DNA from: Bedellia somnulentella
Taxonomy: Eukaryota > Arthropoda > Insecta > Lepidoptera > Bedelliidae
Reading direction: 5' to 3'
DNA length: 64,000 bases
NCBI GenBank assembly: GCA_963576735.1
Contig: OY755186.1
Location: 11,333,970 to 11,397,969 of the forward strand
The position numbers were made by a program, and so were the translations under genes. The notes beneath the pieces are model-generated. The model saw nothing but the letters and a program-made list of their open reading frames with translations, searched no databases and had not been told where the DNA came from. Positions 46,315-56,409 of the stretch are shown here, one piece after another (the stretch's first letter is position 1; every line of letters begins with the position of its first letter).

Positions 46315-46431
46315 CAACCGTGATAGCTCAGTTGTGAGCGCCACCGCTTCTCATTCAAAGAGGCGTGAGTTCGAGTCTTGAGTCAGGTCTTTTGTTTTAT
46401 TTCTGAATTCAAATTATATGTGGTTTATATA
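46315..46431 (+). mobile_element. SINE B, left part, split by the 3.8-kb transposon
   Basis: tRNA-like head (GATAGCTCAGTTGTGAGCGC, GTGAGTTCGAGTCTTGAG) down to ATATGTGGTTTATATA. It continues at 50269. Confidence 0.82.
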
Positions 46432-47275
46432 TCGACGGCCCCTACGTAAAGTATCGTAACTGCAAAAATCTAAATTTCTGTTTTTTGCTTAAGTAAAACG
46501 TAATAATGAGTGACTATGATGTACATCAATTATTTTTTGTTTTTATACATTTTTAAGACCCTTTTTCAATTGAATACTGTCGAAACTGCACAAATTACGC
46601 GCCAAAAACTATATTAAGTGGCAGATTCGACAGTATTCCCTAAGAGCGCTGCGCGGGCGCGACTCGAAACTACCAGACTCGACAGTTTTCTCTGGGATGT
46701 GGCGGGGGAGGACACATTTACCTTTTTTCAAGTTTTTGTTTACTTTATGAATAAAAATGAATGGTTGAGGTAAACAACTAGTCAATTAGGTTACAAAACC
46801 AAATATCAATAAGTGTGAGAGTTGTGAGACTGTCGAATGTGAGTATGAAGCTCAGAAACCTGGTAATGGAATGCTAATGGAATTAGCTTTTTACGTGTGG
46901 AAATCATAAGTTTTCATCAAATTATTTATACTAGTAAAATGATACATTGCTTATATAAGTAATAAGTTCCTGATTTATGATTAAACTTATAATTAAATCG
47001 ACTCTAAATAAATTCACGTGGCGAGTTTTTAGATTAACGCAGTAAACTATCGAAAATGGCAGTTTCAATTGTGTTCTTTTAAAAACATTTTTTTTCTCTA
47101 TCGGAACTGCCATTTTTGATAGTATACTGTGCTCTCATTAAGCACTAAAATATCGAAAGCGGTACTTACGATGGTCTTCTGCGATTGGAAGAAATCGAAT
47201 CTGCTACTTGCGATAGTTTTTTACGATATTAATGAATTGCCAATGTACTTCCGATTTTTTTAAAAACTTTTGTTT

Positions 47276-47530
47276 TAGTAAATAATGGAAAAAAAAATCG
47301 GCACCAGCGGGGATCGAACCCACGACCTCCGGGTATACGCCCCCGTCGCTTTGCCAATTGAGCTATAGTGTTAAGTGGCTTCTAGTGCGAAATTGTTCTT
47401 TCCTATGTTTCTTTTACACTTTTTAAGTAGTGTTAGCTTTCCCTACCTCCGATTTTTTTTAATATTGGAAAGGTCATTGTCTACCTTTACTGATAGAACG
47501 CAAATGTTGAGAACGCCTAACTTTTACATT
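47276..47530 (-). mobile_element. Family F, nearly complete copy inside the transposon
   Basis: On the minus strand: GTTAGGCGTTCTCAACATTT, hairpin segments, CTATAGCTCAATTGGC and the tRNA-like T arm GTGGGTTCGATCCCCGC. It is collinear with 9470-9690. Confidence 0.78.
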
Positions 47531-47674
47531 ATTAGAATATTATTTTGGTTCAGTGTATTAGCTTCTTTCTGGAATTATCAAATTAAAAATAATCTTTAAA
47601 CTCAAACTTATTTAAGTTAGTAAAATTAAAATAAAAGTAATCAAAATGTTTTTTTTTGTGAAAAAGAAAATGAA

Positions 47675-47765
47675 AATCTCATGTGGGGATTGTTCGAATA
47701 AATAAATTAAAAATAAAAGGAAAGAAAAATTTCGACACCTTCCCTTTCCTTTATTTATAAAAAAA
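47675..47765. mobile_element. Family F fragment with inverted tail
   Basis: TCATGTGGGGATTGTTCGAA, AAAGGAAAGAAAAATTTCGA then CCCTTTCCTTTATTTA. Confidence 0.7.
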
Positions 47766-47879
47766 TAATCAGTGTCAAACTTATTTAAAGTTTGACACTG
47801 ACATAGAATGGAGGTTTCTCAACGAAATTTATGAAGCCAGAAAATGCACATGTTTGTTCAGCAAACGAATTCCCAGACG

Positions 47880-48455
47880 AAACTCCCGACCGCGCAGAAA
47901 AGACCCCGGTTCCATCTCTCACCTTAGCCCAAGCTTTTGCCAGTGAACAACCACCATCTTTAGATATACAGACGTGCCGAGCGTTAATTCTTTAATATCA
48001 ATATCTGATCCAGAAGAAATTATTTCACCTAACTCTGCTCAGGGCCAGATCCCAGCCCTTAAAACAGGTTGTGAGCATAGGCACCTAAAAGTCTCCTGCC
48101 CATAGAGTTGGTATCATCCGTCATCATCATCGTATCAGCTAAAGCGTAAATAGACCATGAACGTGTGTGGTCGTAGGTCGGTAAGGGTTGTGAGCATGCA
48201 CATTATGCTCATATGGCTGGATCCGCGCATGACTTTGCTACGCGCAAACGAACTTATACACCTGATCCAGATCAAAAGTGAAAGCGACCTGGTGATCAAT
48301 AGATCGACGTCCGAAGGAAATTGCCAAAAAATACTGTCCAAAATTTCATCGTTAAAAGCGGAAAAACTATGCCCGCGAAAAGAATGGAAAGTGCACCTGC
48401 AAACTGAAATATTCAAGAGCATTTACAGAAGGAGTAAGACAACATATTTTTAAAT
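47880..48455 (+). pseudogene. Coding remnant in the 3.8-kb transposon, family unknown
   Basis: GC content and codon-like structure rise here. Pieces include PSLTLAQAFASEQPPSLD and SDPEEIISPNSAQGQIPAL in different frames. An open stretch at 48157-48453 contains KAEKLCPRKEWKVHLQTEIF. I do not recognise the protein; its place in the element suggests a transposase or accessory protein. Confidence 0.45.
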
Positions 48456-48639
48456 AATGTTGGCAGCTGTCGGATCATGCAATGCAGTAGGAGTACATCA
48501 ATAAATAGGTATACGGATAGAATTGAAAAAAAATAAAAACGACAGAGGAACCCTCAAGGTGACAATTCACTAGAATATATATTTTACCTAAACCTTAACA
48601 TAATACTGTCTAAGAAAAAAAGGGTGTGGCTTAAATTAA

Positions 48640-49350
48640 AATGTTTTGTGCTACCCTAGCTGCAAAAGACCAATTTATTAGAACGGCACAAAAAAACTGG
48701 ACTAAACTGGCGTTACTGGAAAGTACAACAGAGGAAGAGAGTGATAGCTCAATGGGTAGAACACTGGTTAACGTGCAAGCGACTAGTGTTCAAATCCCGG
48801 GTCGGGCCTACACCAATTTGTCTTTTCTAAAAACATATGTGTGGTTAATTTATCATGGTTGTTAACGGTGAGGGAAAACATCGTGAGGAAACCCACATGA
48901 CTGAGTTATACTTAGTCATGTGACAGTGTATTCGTACAAAACGGCGATAGGCCTGCCCTTTATCACGTGAGTACGCTGTCCATGCAAAACGTGGGTACTC
49001 TGAACACCAGGTGAAAAAGTCACGTAATGTTCAGAAGTATTAGTACCTCTGCCAACCCCTTTGGGGATATTCGGCGTGAACGTTTATGTTATTATGTTAT
49101 GTTATGTTACAACAGAGAAAAGCATTTAAAGCACCCAAAGAAAACTGTCGCGGAAATGATTCGGACTATCTGTGACCATGTCTGGGCATTTCAACAAGTT
49201 GAGTCCCATTTCACAAAAAAAAAACACCAACAACTTATATCTTGACAATTCAATGAGATTTGCTAAGTGGTTTGTTATGTACAAAGAGTGGCCAGAGTTA
49301 AATAACTACAGCAATCAATTCGAATGTTTTAGACATGAAAACCTCATGTG
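48640..49350 (+). pseudogene. Second coding remnant in the transposon, split by SINEs
   Basis: ATLAAKDQFIRTAQKNW precedes the SINE B. After it come EMIRTICDHVWAFQQVESHF and, one frame over, YLDNSMRFAKWFVMYKEWPE. These pieces look like one decayed transposon protein; family uncertain. Removing the SINE and one duplication rejoins the text but a frame change remains. Confidence 0.5.
48734..49108 (+). mobile_element. SINE B, best full-length copy
   Basis: tRNA-like head GATAGCTCAATGGGTAGAAC and GTGTTCAAATCCCGGGTCGG (B box), then body. The 3' end is CCAACCCCTTTGGGGATATT and an (ATGTT)n tail. Target duplication ACAACAGAG at 48725-48733 and 49109-49117. Confidence 0.93.
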
Positions 49351-49407
49351 GGGATTATTACTAATAAATAAAAGATAAATAAAGGAAAGAAAAATTTCGA
49401 CACCAGT
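49319..49407. mobile_element. Family F short copy with 12-bp target duplication
   Basis: TACAGCAATCAA at 49307-49318 and 49408-49419 flanks an 89-bp fragment ending in AAATTTCGACACCAG. This shows family F moves by retroposition. Confidence 0.88.
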
Positions 49408-50268
49408 TACAGCAATCAAGCAGAAAATGGGCGACGATACCGTCAATAGTTAATGACAACATGACTATTTTGGTTCGAAATCTATTGTTTTATGAAAATA
49501 ATTTTACTACTTATTTTTTATTACTTAAATCCGATAGTTTGTTATTACGAGTAACATACTCGTAAGACTGATGAGTAAATAAGTCACTATAACATACATA
49601 GTTATTAGTTTTCAATAGTTAATAATTGCCCATTAGTTTAGACCCTAGAATCCCATATAATATTAATAATTTCTAAAATTTTTCGTTATCTTTATTAATA
49701 TATTTTATATAAGATCATTTTATTTTAAGTTAGGAAAGTTTTTTTTTCATACCTCAGTCATGCTAATGCAAGCAAATTTGTTCATAATATTTTCGTGCAC
49801 CTGTTACTTATTACAATGCATGTTTTGTTACTATACAAAAACAACATAAAATCAAAAATCATGTTGTTTTCTTGGTAGAAAAGTATCTTCATATCCGCAT
49901 TATACCTTAAAATGCTATTGAATATACCAGTTTTAGTTACATCGTGACGAAGAATATTATTGTAATTACCACTTACTATACCTAGGCAATTGCAAATGAC
50001 CTAGAATAATATCGAAACTACCACATTCGATAAAACGCCGCTTAATACTGACGAGGTATAACATTGAAAATGAAATATCTAGAAAAAAAATATATATTTA
50101 AAATAACACATTAAGTAATTAAATTAAGTATAAAATAGTCATGTGATTTCATGTATTGTATTTTACAAAATGTTAGTATTAACTTTTAAAATCAATTTTC
50201 TAACTTTGAATTGCTCTCCTGTAAAGTTAAGGTTTTGCAGTTACGATACTTTACGTAGGGGCCGTCGA

Positions 50269-50518
50269 TATCATGGTTGTAAACGGTGAGATAAAATAAT
50301 GTGAGGTTCTCTCAATACACTTACACATGATTTTTTGTACTTAGACAAGTGACTAAGTTTTCGTCCAAAAACAGTAATAGGCCTGCTCTGTATCACAAGA
50401 GTTTAGTGTCTAAGCAAAACGTTATTAATCTGAACAACAGTTGACCTTAATGTAATGTAATATTATGAAGTATTAGTACCTCTGCCACCTCTACCGAGAT
50501 TCTGGACGTGAAAACGAC
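50269..50518 (+). mobile_element. SINE B, right part, split by the 3.8-kb transposon
   Basis: Resumes at TATCATGGTTGTAAACGGTG and ends GATTCTGGACGTGAAAACG. Confidence 0.85.
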
Positions 50519-51180
50519 ATTAATAATTGAAATGGTATGGCTTTGGTATAAGCCATACCTTTTAAGATAATTTACCATCATCAAAAATATATCCAGATTA
50601 AAATTATAACTTATTAACAAGTATATATCTGGCGATTAAAGTAGGGTCCTCCTGTGGCCACGATTTTTCAGACGGTCAACCTCCATCGATCGGCTGCGGT
50701 TTTCAGCCGCGCCACTTAATGAAATAGAAATTCGAGACCTCTGCAAGGCGACCCTGTTATACCTTCCATCCCTCTTCCTCCCCCACAAAACACTGCCTCA
50801 AGTACCGCAAGAAAAGGACAAAATATATTTATACAAAGTCAAAGACGGCGGCGAGTGGGATAGCTGTATTCATTATGAATATAATGCAGTCACGCCTGTG
50901 TGAGTGTGTCTCGACACGACTATCTCTGTATGTGTACAGTCTTTCTCAGTAAAATGGCGGTAAATCAATATTTCATCTATTTTATGGTATGAAAGTTGGT
51001 GACTTATCCATCATAATCTTTGTGTCATATCCATAAAGCAACTTTTTAGTCAATCGTATTCAAAAATATGATACAAGTGACATATAATTACCCACCCTCG
51101 GTCAGTTGCATTGTAGATATTAAATGCCCTAAAGCACCTCCGCCCCTTTTCGCATAAAAATAAAAAGAGCGGGTGAAATG
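50519..51180. other. No gene seen
   Basis: Mostly unique; a GC-richer stretch at 50640-50780. Confidence 0.35.
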
Positions 51181-51228
51181 ATGATGCATAATGTCATCGA
51201 TCGTTATCGTGACGTAAACGTCTCGCGT

Positions 51229-51505
51229 TGTGGTTGGTTTGCGGTTAGAAGGGCGGGGCTTGTGGTTTTATTTACGCATCGCTATTGGTCAATCACCTGA
51301 CCTTTGCGGTTAGCCCTGCGGTTTCTAAGATTTTCACCCTCGGAAAAATAAATAGTGAAATATATAAAGCTCTGATTGGCGGGTTGTTCTAATATTGCGG
51401 TTAACCGCGGAGTGTCATTCGTTAAGATAATCGCGCGGGTGTCGATACGTCGGATTGGTGTCGCGGGGTTCCTCGTTGGTTTGTTTGCGGCGAATTGTTG
51501 CGGTT
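51229..51505. promoter_or_regulatory. Cluster of seven Runt/Lozenge-type sites
   Basis: TGYGGTT (complement AACCRCA, matching the Runt-domain site RACCRCA) occurs at 51229, 51240, 51261, 51305, 51317, 51396 and 51499, all on the same strand. The palindrome GCGGTTAACCGC is at 51397-51408. CCAAT-type boxes (ATTGG) lie near 51284 and 51375. Chance alone would give about one such site per 2 kb. The role as enhancer or promoter is an inference. Confidence 0.55.
51361..51369 (+). promoter_or_regulatory. TATA-box candidate
   Basis: TATATAAAG within the Runt-site cluster; an arthropod Inr-like TCATTC is ~55 bp downstream, further than usual. Confidence 0.35.
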
Positions 51506-51960
51506 AGCTGTGTCGATGTTCATTCGCTGACACTTCACTAACCGAGTGCTTTGCCAACTCCTATTACCTAACCCTTTTCAGTACCTACACATTTCTACAA
51601 ATTTTCGCTCAAATATTTTTTTAAAGAACATAGAACTATAAATTAAAGAAAGATTCGTAATAATCATAACTATGGTTATAAAAAGTTTAAAGAATTCACC
51701 AATCGCCCTCTGTCGGACTTTTCCCGAACTCTCAAGTAAAACATAAAAATAAAACCGTCACAAGTGGAACCTTTCCGTTTTCTTCGGCTTCTTAAGAAAG
51801 CTTAACGCCTTGTAAGAAAGTCGAGTTGCACAAAAAGCTCACGCACACACCAGCGCAGTCAGACTTTCCTTAGCGAGGGGAAAATACCTTCAGATTTAAA
51901 ACGGTATATCTACTCGCTCAAAACGTGGCACTTACGACCTGCTTGAAACTCACTGCCGTC

Positions 51961-51969
51961 ATGAAATTT
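51961..51969 (+). CDS. Possible very short first coding exon (Met-Lys-Phe, then GTAAGT)
   Basis: GCCGTCATGAAATTT is followed at once by the strong donor GTAAGTC. Secreted insect proteins such as cuticle proteins often start with a first coding exon of a few codons. No second exon was found in the window, so this rests only on context with the upstream TATA and Runt sites. Confidence 0.2.
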
Positions 51970-52513
51970 GTAAGTCAAAAATAGCTCTTAAGTACAGAAC
52001 ACAGAAACGTTTTTACGTTTCAGGTTGAAATGACTGACTTCAAACGATAAAAGAACTAAGTAAAACTATATTTGCTTAAAATTCCGTTCTATGTAATGTA
52101 AAATAAGGTTCTGATTAATTTGGCAATGTTGTTGTTTGTTACAACATTTTATCCATTTCATATTTTTGTCGAGTTTTCTGACTCTGTGTGAGTTTTTCCT
52201 GTATGAACTCAAAGTGAAGTGACTATTTTGTAGATGGCGTTGGGATATTTTTGTTGTTCGAATTCTTCAATAGATGGCATCGAAGGTATTTCAAGATGAA
52301 TTTTTCATTCATAGGCAGATATGTTGTAAATGTTATTAAGGGTAAATATTTCTAACCAAATACCAAATATACATTGAGATATATTTTTAATATGTCTTTA
52401 ACTATGTACCTATTACATTCAATTGAAACTAAACTCAAGTCGTTAAAAATAACACTACACCTTCTCAACTTAGTTATTGTATTGTAGTTTGTATCGCTAT
52501 TACAAAATAATTA

Positions 52514-52534
52514 TAGATAGATAGATAGATAGAT
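52514..52534. repeat. (GATA)n microsatellite
   Basis: About five GATA units, leading into AACTCGTTTATTTATG, which resembles the 3' end of an unidentified retroelement. Confidence 0.7.
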
Positions 52535-52809
52535 AACTCGTTTATTTATGTTAACATAACACCACATACAATATGAAAAACAATACATAAAGTGAAAAAA
52601 AAACAATATTTTTAAACTTAAAATTATGTTTTTCATATCTTCAGCAATATCAAAAATAATTAATCAATTACACAATAGCCAAGTAGGCTCACTATTATAT
52701 TTAAAAAAAATGTTAGTTCTACACTAAGATAATCTGTACATATATTTTTTGGTGAAATATGAATTAAAATCAAATTCCATAGTAAATAAAAAATTTTTTT
52801 TTCCAAAAT

Positions 52810-53092
52810 ATTGCGGACTAGCTGACCCGACAGACTTCGTACTGTCAAATTTGCTTATGACAAAACTTAGACGTTTTTTCCGATACTCTTAGTTCAATCA
52901 GGCGTGAATATTTTTTGGTCAATTTTTTCCAGGATACAAAGTATCCTACGTTACAATATCGGACAATTTCGGTCATTATCTAACATCCTGCCAAATTTCG
53001 TTCATATACATTATGTACTCGAGGAGCCTTTTTGCTTCAAACACACAAACATCCAAACACCTAAACTTTCACATTTATAATATTAATAGGAT
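52810..53092 (+). mobile_element. LINE-like repeat, full-length degenerate unit
   Basis: Starts GACTAGCTGACCCGACAGAC and ends CACATTTATAATATTAATAG, like 30940-31005 plus 32275-32445. Confidence 0.6.
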
Positions 53093-53093
53093 A

Positions 53094-53142
53094 CACTCAC
53101 GGTTATAAATCCCTAGAAAGGGTAGCTAGAACTTAGAAGTAG
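53094..53142 (-). mobile_element. SINE A, 3' scrap
   Basis: CACTCACGGTTATAAATCCC and GGGTAGCTAGAACTTAG. Confidence 0.65.
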
Positions 53143-53226
53143 CAGGCCGGTAGAATAATGTTTTTTTTCGTATAGTAACTATTTACAAATGTAGAATGTA
53201 TAACTAAATAAATACTCGTCAAAATA

Positions 53227-53346
53227 TCAAACGTATGGTACCACAAACCCAGCTTCATTTTCTTCCTGTGATTCATTTGCCCGAGATAGGCGCATTCGTT
53301 TAGCTCTTGAAGTCTGTGGACCTATATTTTGTTTACGCCGAGGCAT
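53227..53346 (-). pseudogene. Helitron helicase, N-terminal fragment
   Basis: Minus-strand frame of 39 codons from ATG 53346: MPRRKQNIGPQTSRAKRM, RLSRANESQEEN. Insect Helitron proteins commonly begin MPRRx...RRxANExxEx, so I read this as the first ~30 residues, cut off by truncation. The sequence on its 5' side, to about 54390, may be the Helitron leader (it includes TATACATAGTATAAAATGAA). Identification is from memory of the family. Confidence 0.55.
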
Positions 53347-53727
53347 TTTTTTTATCAACGTACGTAATACCTACTTAAAAAGAATCAGTTAAGTAAAGAT
53401 TTTTTTATGAATTTTTAGGCCTTATAAATCGATATTTACAGTATTTTTTTTTTCAATTTTCAATAAAGAATGCGATGTTTTGACAGTACCTACCTATACA
53501 TACCTACATATTATATCTATTTACTTTTTAATTAGATAATTAAATTTTTAACATCAATATTTACAGTAAGTAATGAAAAGACCTTTCTTATACCTAACTA
53601 CCAACTTATTTATTTTAACCGAAACTAACAAAAAATGTTGTATTCAATTCAAGGTTTCTTTGTACAAAATTATTATTTAAAATGAGTATAAATTATATTT
53701 TAAAAATCAATAGTAAACTTGAAACGA

Positions 53728-53815
53728 AGCGCCGCGCCACCACCGCCGTCGCCACCACTCGCCGCCACTGTCGTGCTAACTATGCGGCCGCCGCCGCCAT
53801 CTCTGCCCTCGGCAT
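53728..53815. repeat. GCC-rich triplet stretch
   Basis: GCCGCGCCACCACCGCCGTC and GCGGCCGCCGCCGCCATC in AT-rich surroundings; possibly part of the Helitron leader. No frame could be assigned. Confidence 0.5.
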
Positions 53816-54399
53816 TGTAAATGCATCTTGTGTATTACTATTAACATAAAAGTGTTATGATATGTATCTTTTTGGAATCCTCATTTCATCAGCTTTAATT
53901 TAATATGCATTTTGTTTTATGTTTATTGGTCTATGTCGGTAGGAACATCGAGTAATTGAAAAATAAGATATTTCGTAAATTAAACTTGAACACCACTAAA
54001 ATCGTTATTGTGGCTAAACCTTAAAGGATAGACATTTCTTATCGCAGACTTTTTTATAGAACTTTTTGAGAAGAATAATTCCCCCATACATTGTTATTCT
54101 GTATTTTGAGTTATTTCAGCAGCGCACGCAATGCAAACCTCTTTTTCTTCCGTCCGTCTGATAACTGTTACGATTACTCTAATAATTTCTTAAGTAGGTA
54201 CACCTAAATTATACACCTATAGAATTCCTGGAATGTCTTCTTTCCAATATTGAAAACCGCATAGCTATTGATAAAGTAGTTTTTGAGATACTAGGTAACA
54301 AATACATTTTGGGCGCCCTTCGCAACTTCATTTTATACTATGTATAAATATTTTTTAAATGAGTGGGTGAAATATAACAACCACAGCTAATTAAAATGA

Positions 54400-55235
54400 T
54401 TCCCCCGTATTGTTTTAATCAAGCAGCCAAACAAAGCAGTGAGCAATAACAGACACTCGTTTTAGGGAACTTTGGAATATTTTAATTATCGAATACTCTC
54501 AGTGAACCTCTCACGGTGGTGATAAAGAATAAATATTCTGACTAAACCCTCTCTAAGAATAACGCTGGCATAGGGTTGTACTTGTTTATTGTTTTACCGT
54601 TATATAGAAATAAGATATAAGGAACTTTTTAAAAATTTAAGGTTTGTGTAATTTATTAATGTTTTTAATTTGTAATACTATAACAAAAAATGTTGTATAA
54701 GGCTAATGGCAAATATTTGTTATCGGGTCATGAGACTATAGTCTAAACTTATTAAATTCAATTTTCAATCAATCTATTTCTAAAGTCTTATAACTATAAA
54801 AAAGCATCACTAAAAATTCTCCAACAAAATAATATACATAACAAAAATAACTTTCGTAACAGAATCCTGATGAAGTAGTTAACCCTACGCTATCCTCAAG
54901 TAGTCAGCGAAGTCTCAGCGATCCCCAGGGGCTATTACGTGGTCACCGGCTGATTACCTACCCCCTTCCCCATACCCTCACACCTTTCACCCTGTACGAT
55001 ACGCCGTCTTGGTTGATGCTAAGAAAGGAAATTTGGTGGGATTTCGCTAATTACTTTTTTGGTTTTTTTTTTAGGTAATTGTTATTTTGATTATGACAGT
55101 TTCTACTACTAAATTATTACCTACCACCGTCCTGTCCTCACACCCTTCACCTTGTACGATCTCTTACTTGATGTCTTGCTTCATCCTAAGAAAGAAACAT
55201 TTGGAAGGTTTTCAGTAATTAGATATTTTTAATAA
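54400..55235. other. No gene seen
   Basis: Unique AT-rich sequence. CACACC(C/T)TTCACC is repeated at 54979 and 55139 about 160 bp apart, suggesting a short local duplication. Confidence 0.35.
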
Positions 55236-55244
55236 ATAAAGAAT

Positions 55245-55430
55245 AAATAAAGGAAAGAAAAATTTTGACACAGGCGGGAATCGAACCCGCGACCTCGGGT
55301 ATACGCCCCCGTCACTCTGCCAATTGAGCTACCGTGTCAATGGCTGCCAGCGCGAAATTCTTCTATCACATATTATTTATTAGTAATATTCCCCACATGA
55401 GGTTTTCATGAACAAAAACATTCGAATTAT
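55245..55430. mobile_element. Family F, tRNA-like copy, best preserved
   Basis: On the minus strand: GACACGGTAGCTCAATTGGC, GCGGGTTCGATTCCCGCCTG and TGTC; then GGGAATATTACTAATAAATA is on the plus side, ending CATGAGGTTTTCATGAAC. Confidence 0.8.
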
Positions 55431-56012
55431 AGATATTTTTTATTTAATATTTTGTGTGGTTGTTACTTGTGACTGGATTTATGTAGTATTAATTTAAAAT
55501 AGTGCCTGGAACGCAATTGAAATATGTCATATGAAATAAACGTTAGTTAAAAACGATATGACTGACCGCAAAGAATATTTAAAATCAAAATAACCGTAGA
55601 GTTATGAGACTGACAGAGTCTTCTCTGCCCACCCTTCGTAAACATACATGATATAAAGCATTATACGTCCGTATACAAAAGTTAATGCATTATATACAAA
55701 TATTGAGAGTAAAAAATTTGTTGAACAAAATTTCACTTTACTTTTAAATGTATAGATTTATGCAGAAAAAGATTTGAATTAACTATCTGTTTTGGTTCCT
55801 AATCCTACTTTTCTTTTCAATATTTATTTAATGATAGTTTGTAGTTGGCTTGACTTGTTATTAATATTAATTGTATTCTTTATTTCTACCACTTTGTGTA
55901 AAAAATAGATCATGTTTGATAAAATATATTTTTCAAGATAGAAAATCAAAATACTCAATATACATTAAACGTAAAAATTATATACTAAATAAAAAATGAA
56001 AAACGATACTTT

Positions 56013-56118
56013 ATTTCTACCATCTTCCCCCTATTGATATCCAAATATAGCTGAGGAGTTTCTAGCTCCGAAGCTCTGTCTACTCTTTTTTGGGATTTAT
56101 GGCCGTGAATATATACTT
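56013..56118 (+). mobile_element. SINE A, 3' half, diverged
   Basis: CTACCATCTTCCCCCTATTG to GGCCGTGAATATATAC. Confidence 0.75.
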
Positions 56119-56185
56119 GATTAAGTATATCCAAATTCAGAAGACAAACCTTATATAAGAATCCATTTCTCCTTTAAGTTTCTAA

Positions 56186-56403
56186 GGGCCAGTTTTTTGA
56201 TCCGTGGTTAACTCAACAATTTGTTAAATATCGTAACTATTAGTTAGATATCAGCAAAATGCATTTTTTGACCCGTGGTTAGAGTAACTAATGGTCAAAT
56301 ATCGAACCAAAATGGATTTACGATTTAACTACTGGTTAGTCATTTAACTATAGTCAATGTAACAAATGGTTATATTTTTAACTCCGGATCAAAAAACTGG
56401 CCC
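56186..56403. mobile_element. PIF/Harbinger-type MITE, 218 bp
   Basis: Inverted ends GGGCCAGTTTTTTGATCC and GGATCAAAAAACTGGCCC are exact, with direct TAA at 56183-56185 and 56404-56406. The inside repeats GTGGTTAA/GTTAACT-like segments. No coding capacity. Confidence 0.88.
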
Positions 56404-56409
56404 TAAGTA

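Larger units (their letters stand above)
46432..50268. mobile_element. DNA transposon with perfect 39-bp inverted ends, ~3.84 kb
   Basis: 46429-46467 and 50233-50271 are exact reverse complements of one another (ends read TCGACGGCCCCTACGTAAAG inward, then TATCGTAACTGCAAAA). The flanking SINE B halves fit together with no loss, which fixes the boundaries to within a few bases; TA or ATAT is the target duplication. Variants of TATCG(A/T)AACTGCC recur at least eight times in the first 800 bp in both orientations. Decayed coding remains lie at 47880-48455 and 48640-49350. The superfamily was not identified. Confidence 0.85.

Noticed and set aside
48135..48422. Minus-strand open frame in the 3.8-kb transposon
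   Set aside because: Overlaps the plus-strand coding remnant; neither strand gives a known protein, and the plus frame looks more protein-like.
48739..48815. A functional tRNA gene at the SINE B head
   Set aside because: A long SINE body and target duplication follow; stems are imperfect; many copies exist in the window.
53728..53815. CpG-island promoter
   Set aside because: Short triplet-like GCC tract with no TATA, Inr or downstream exon, and it lies in a probable Helitron leader.
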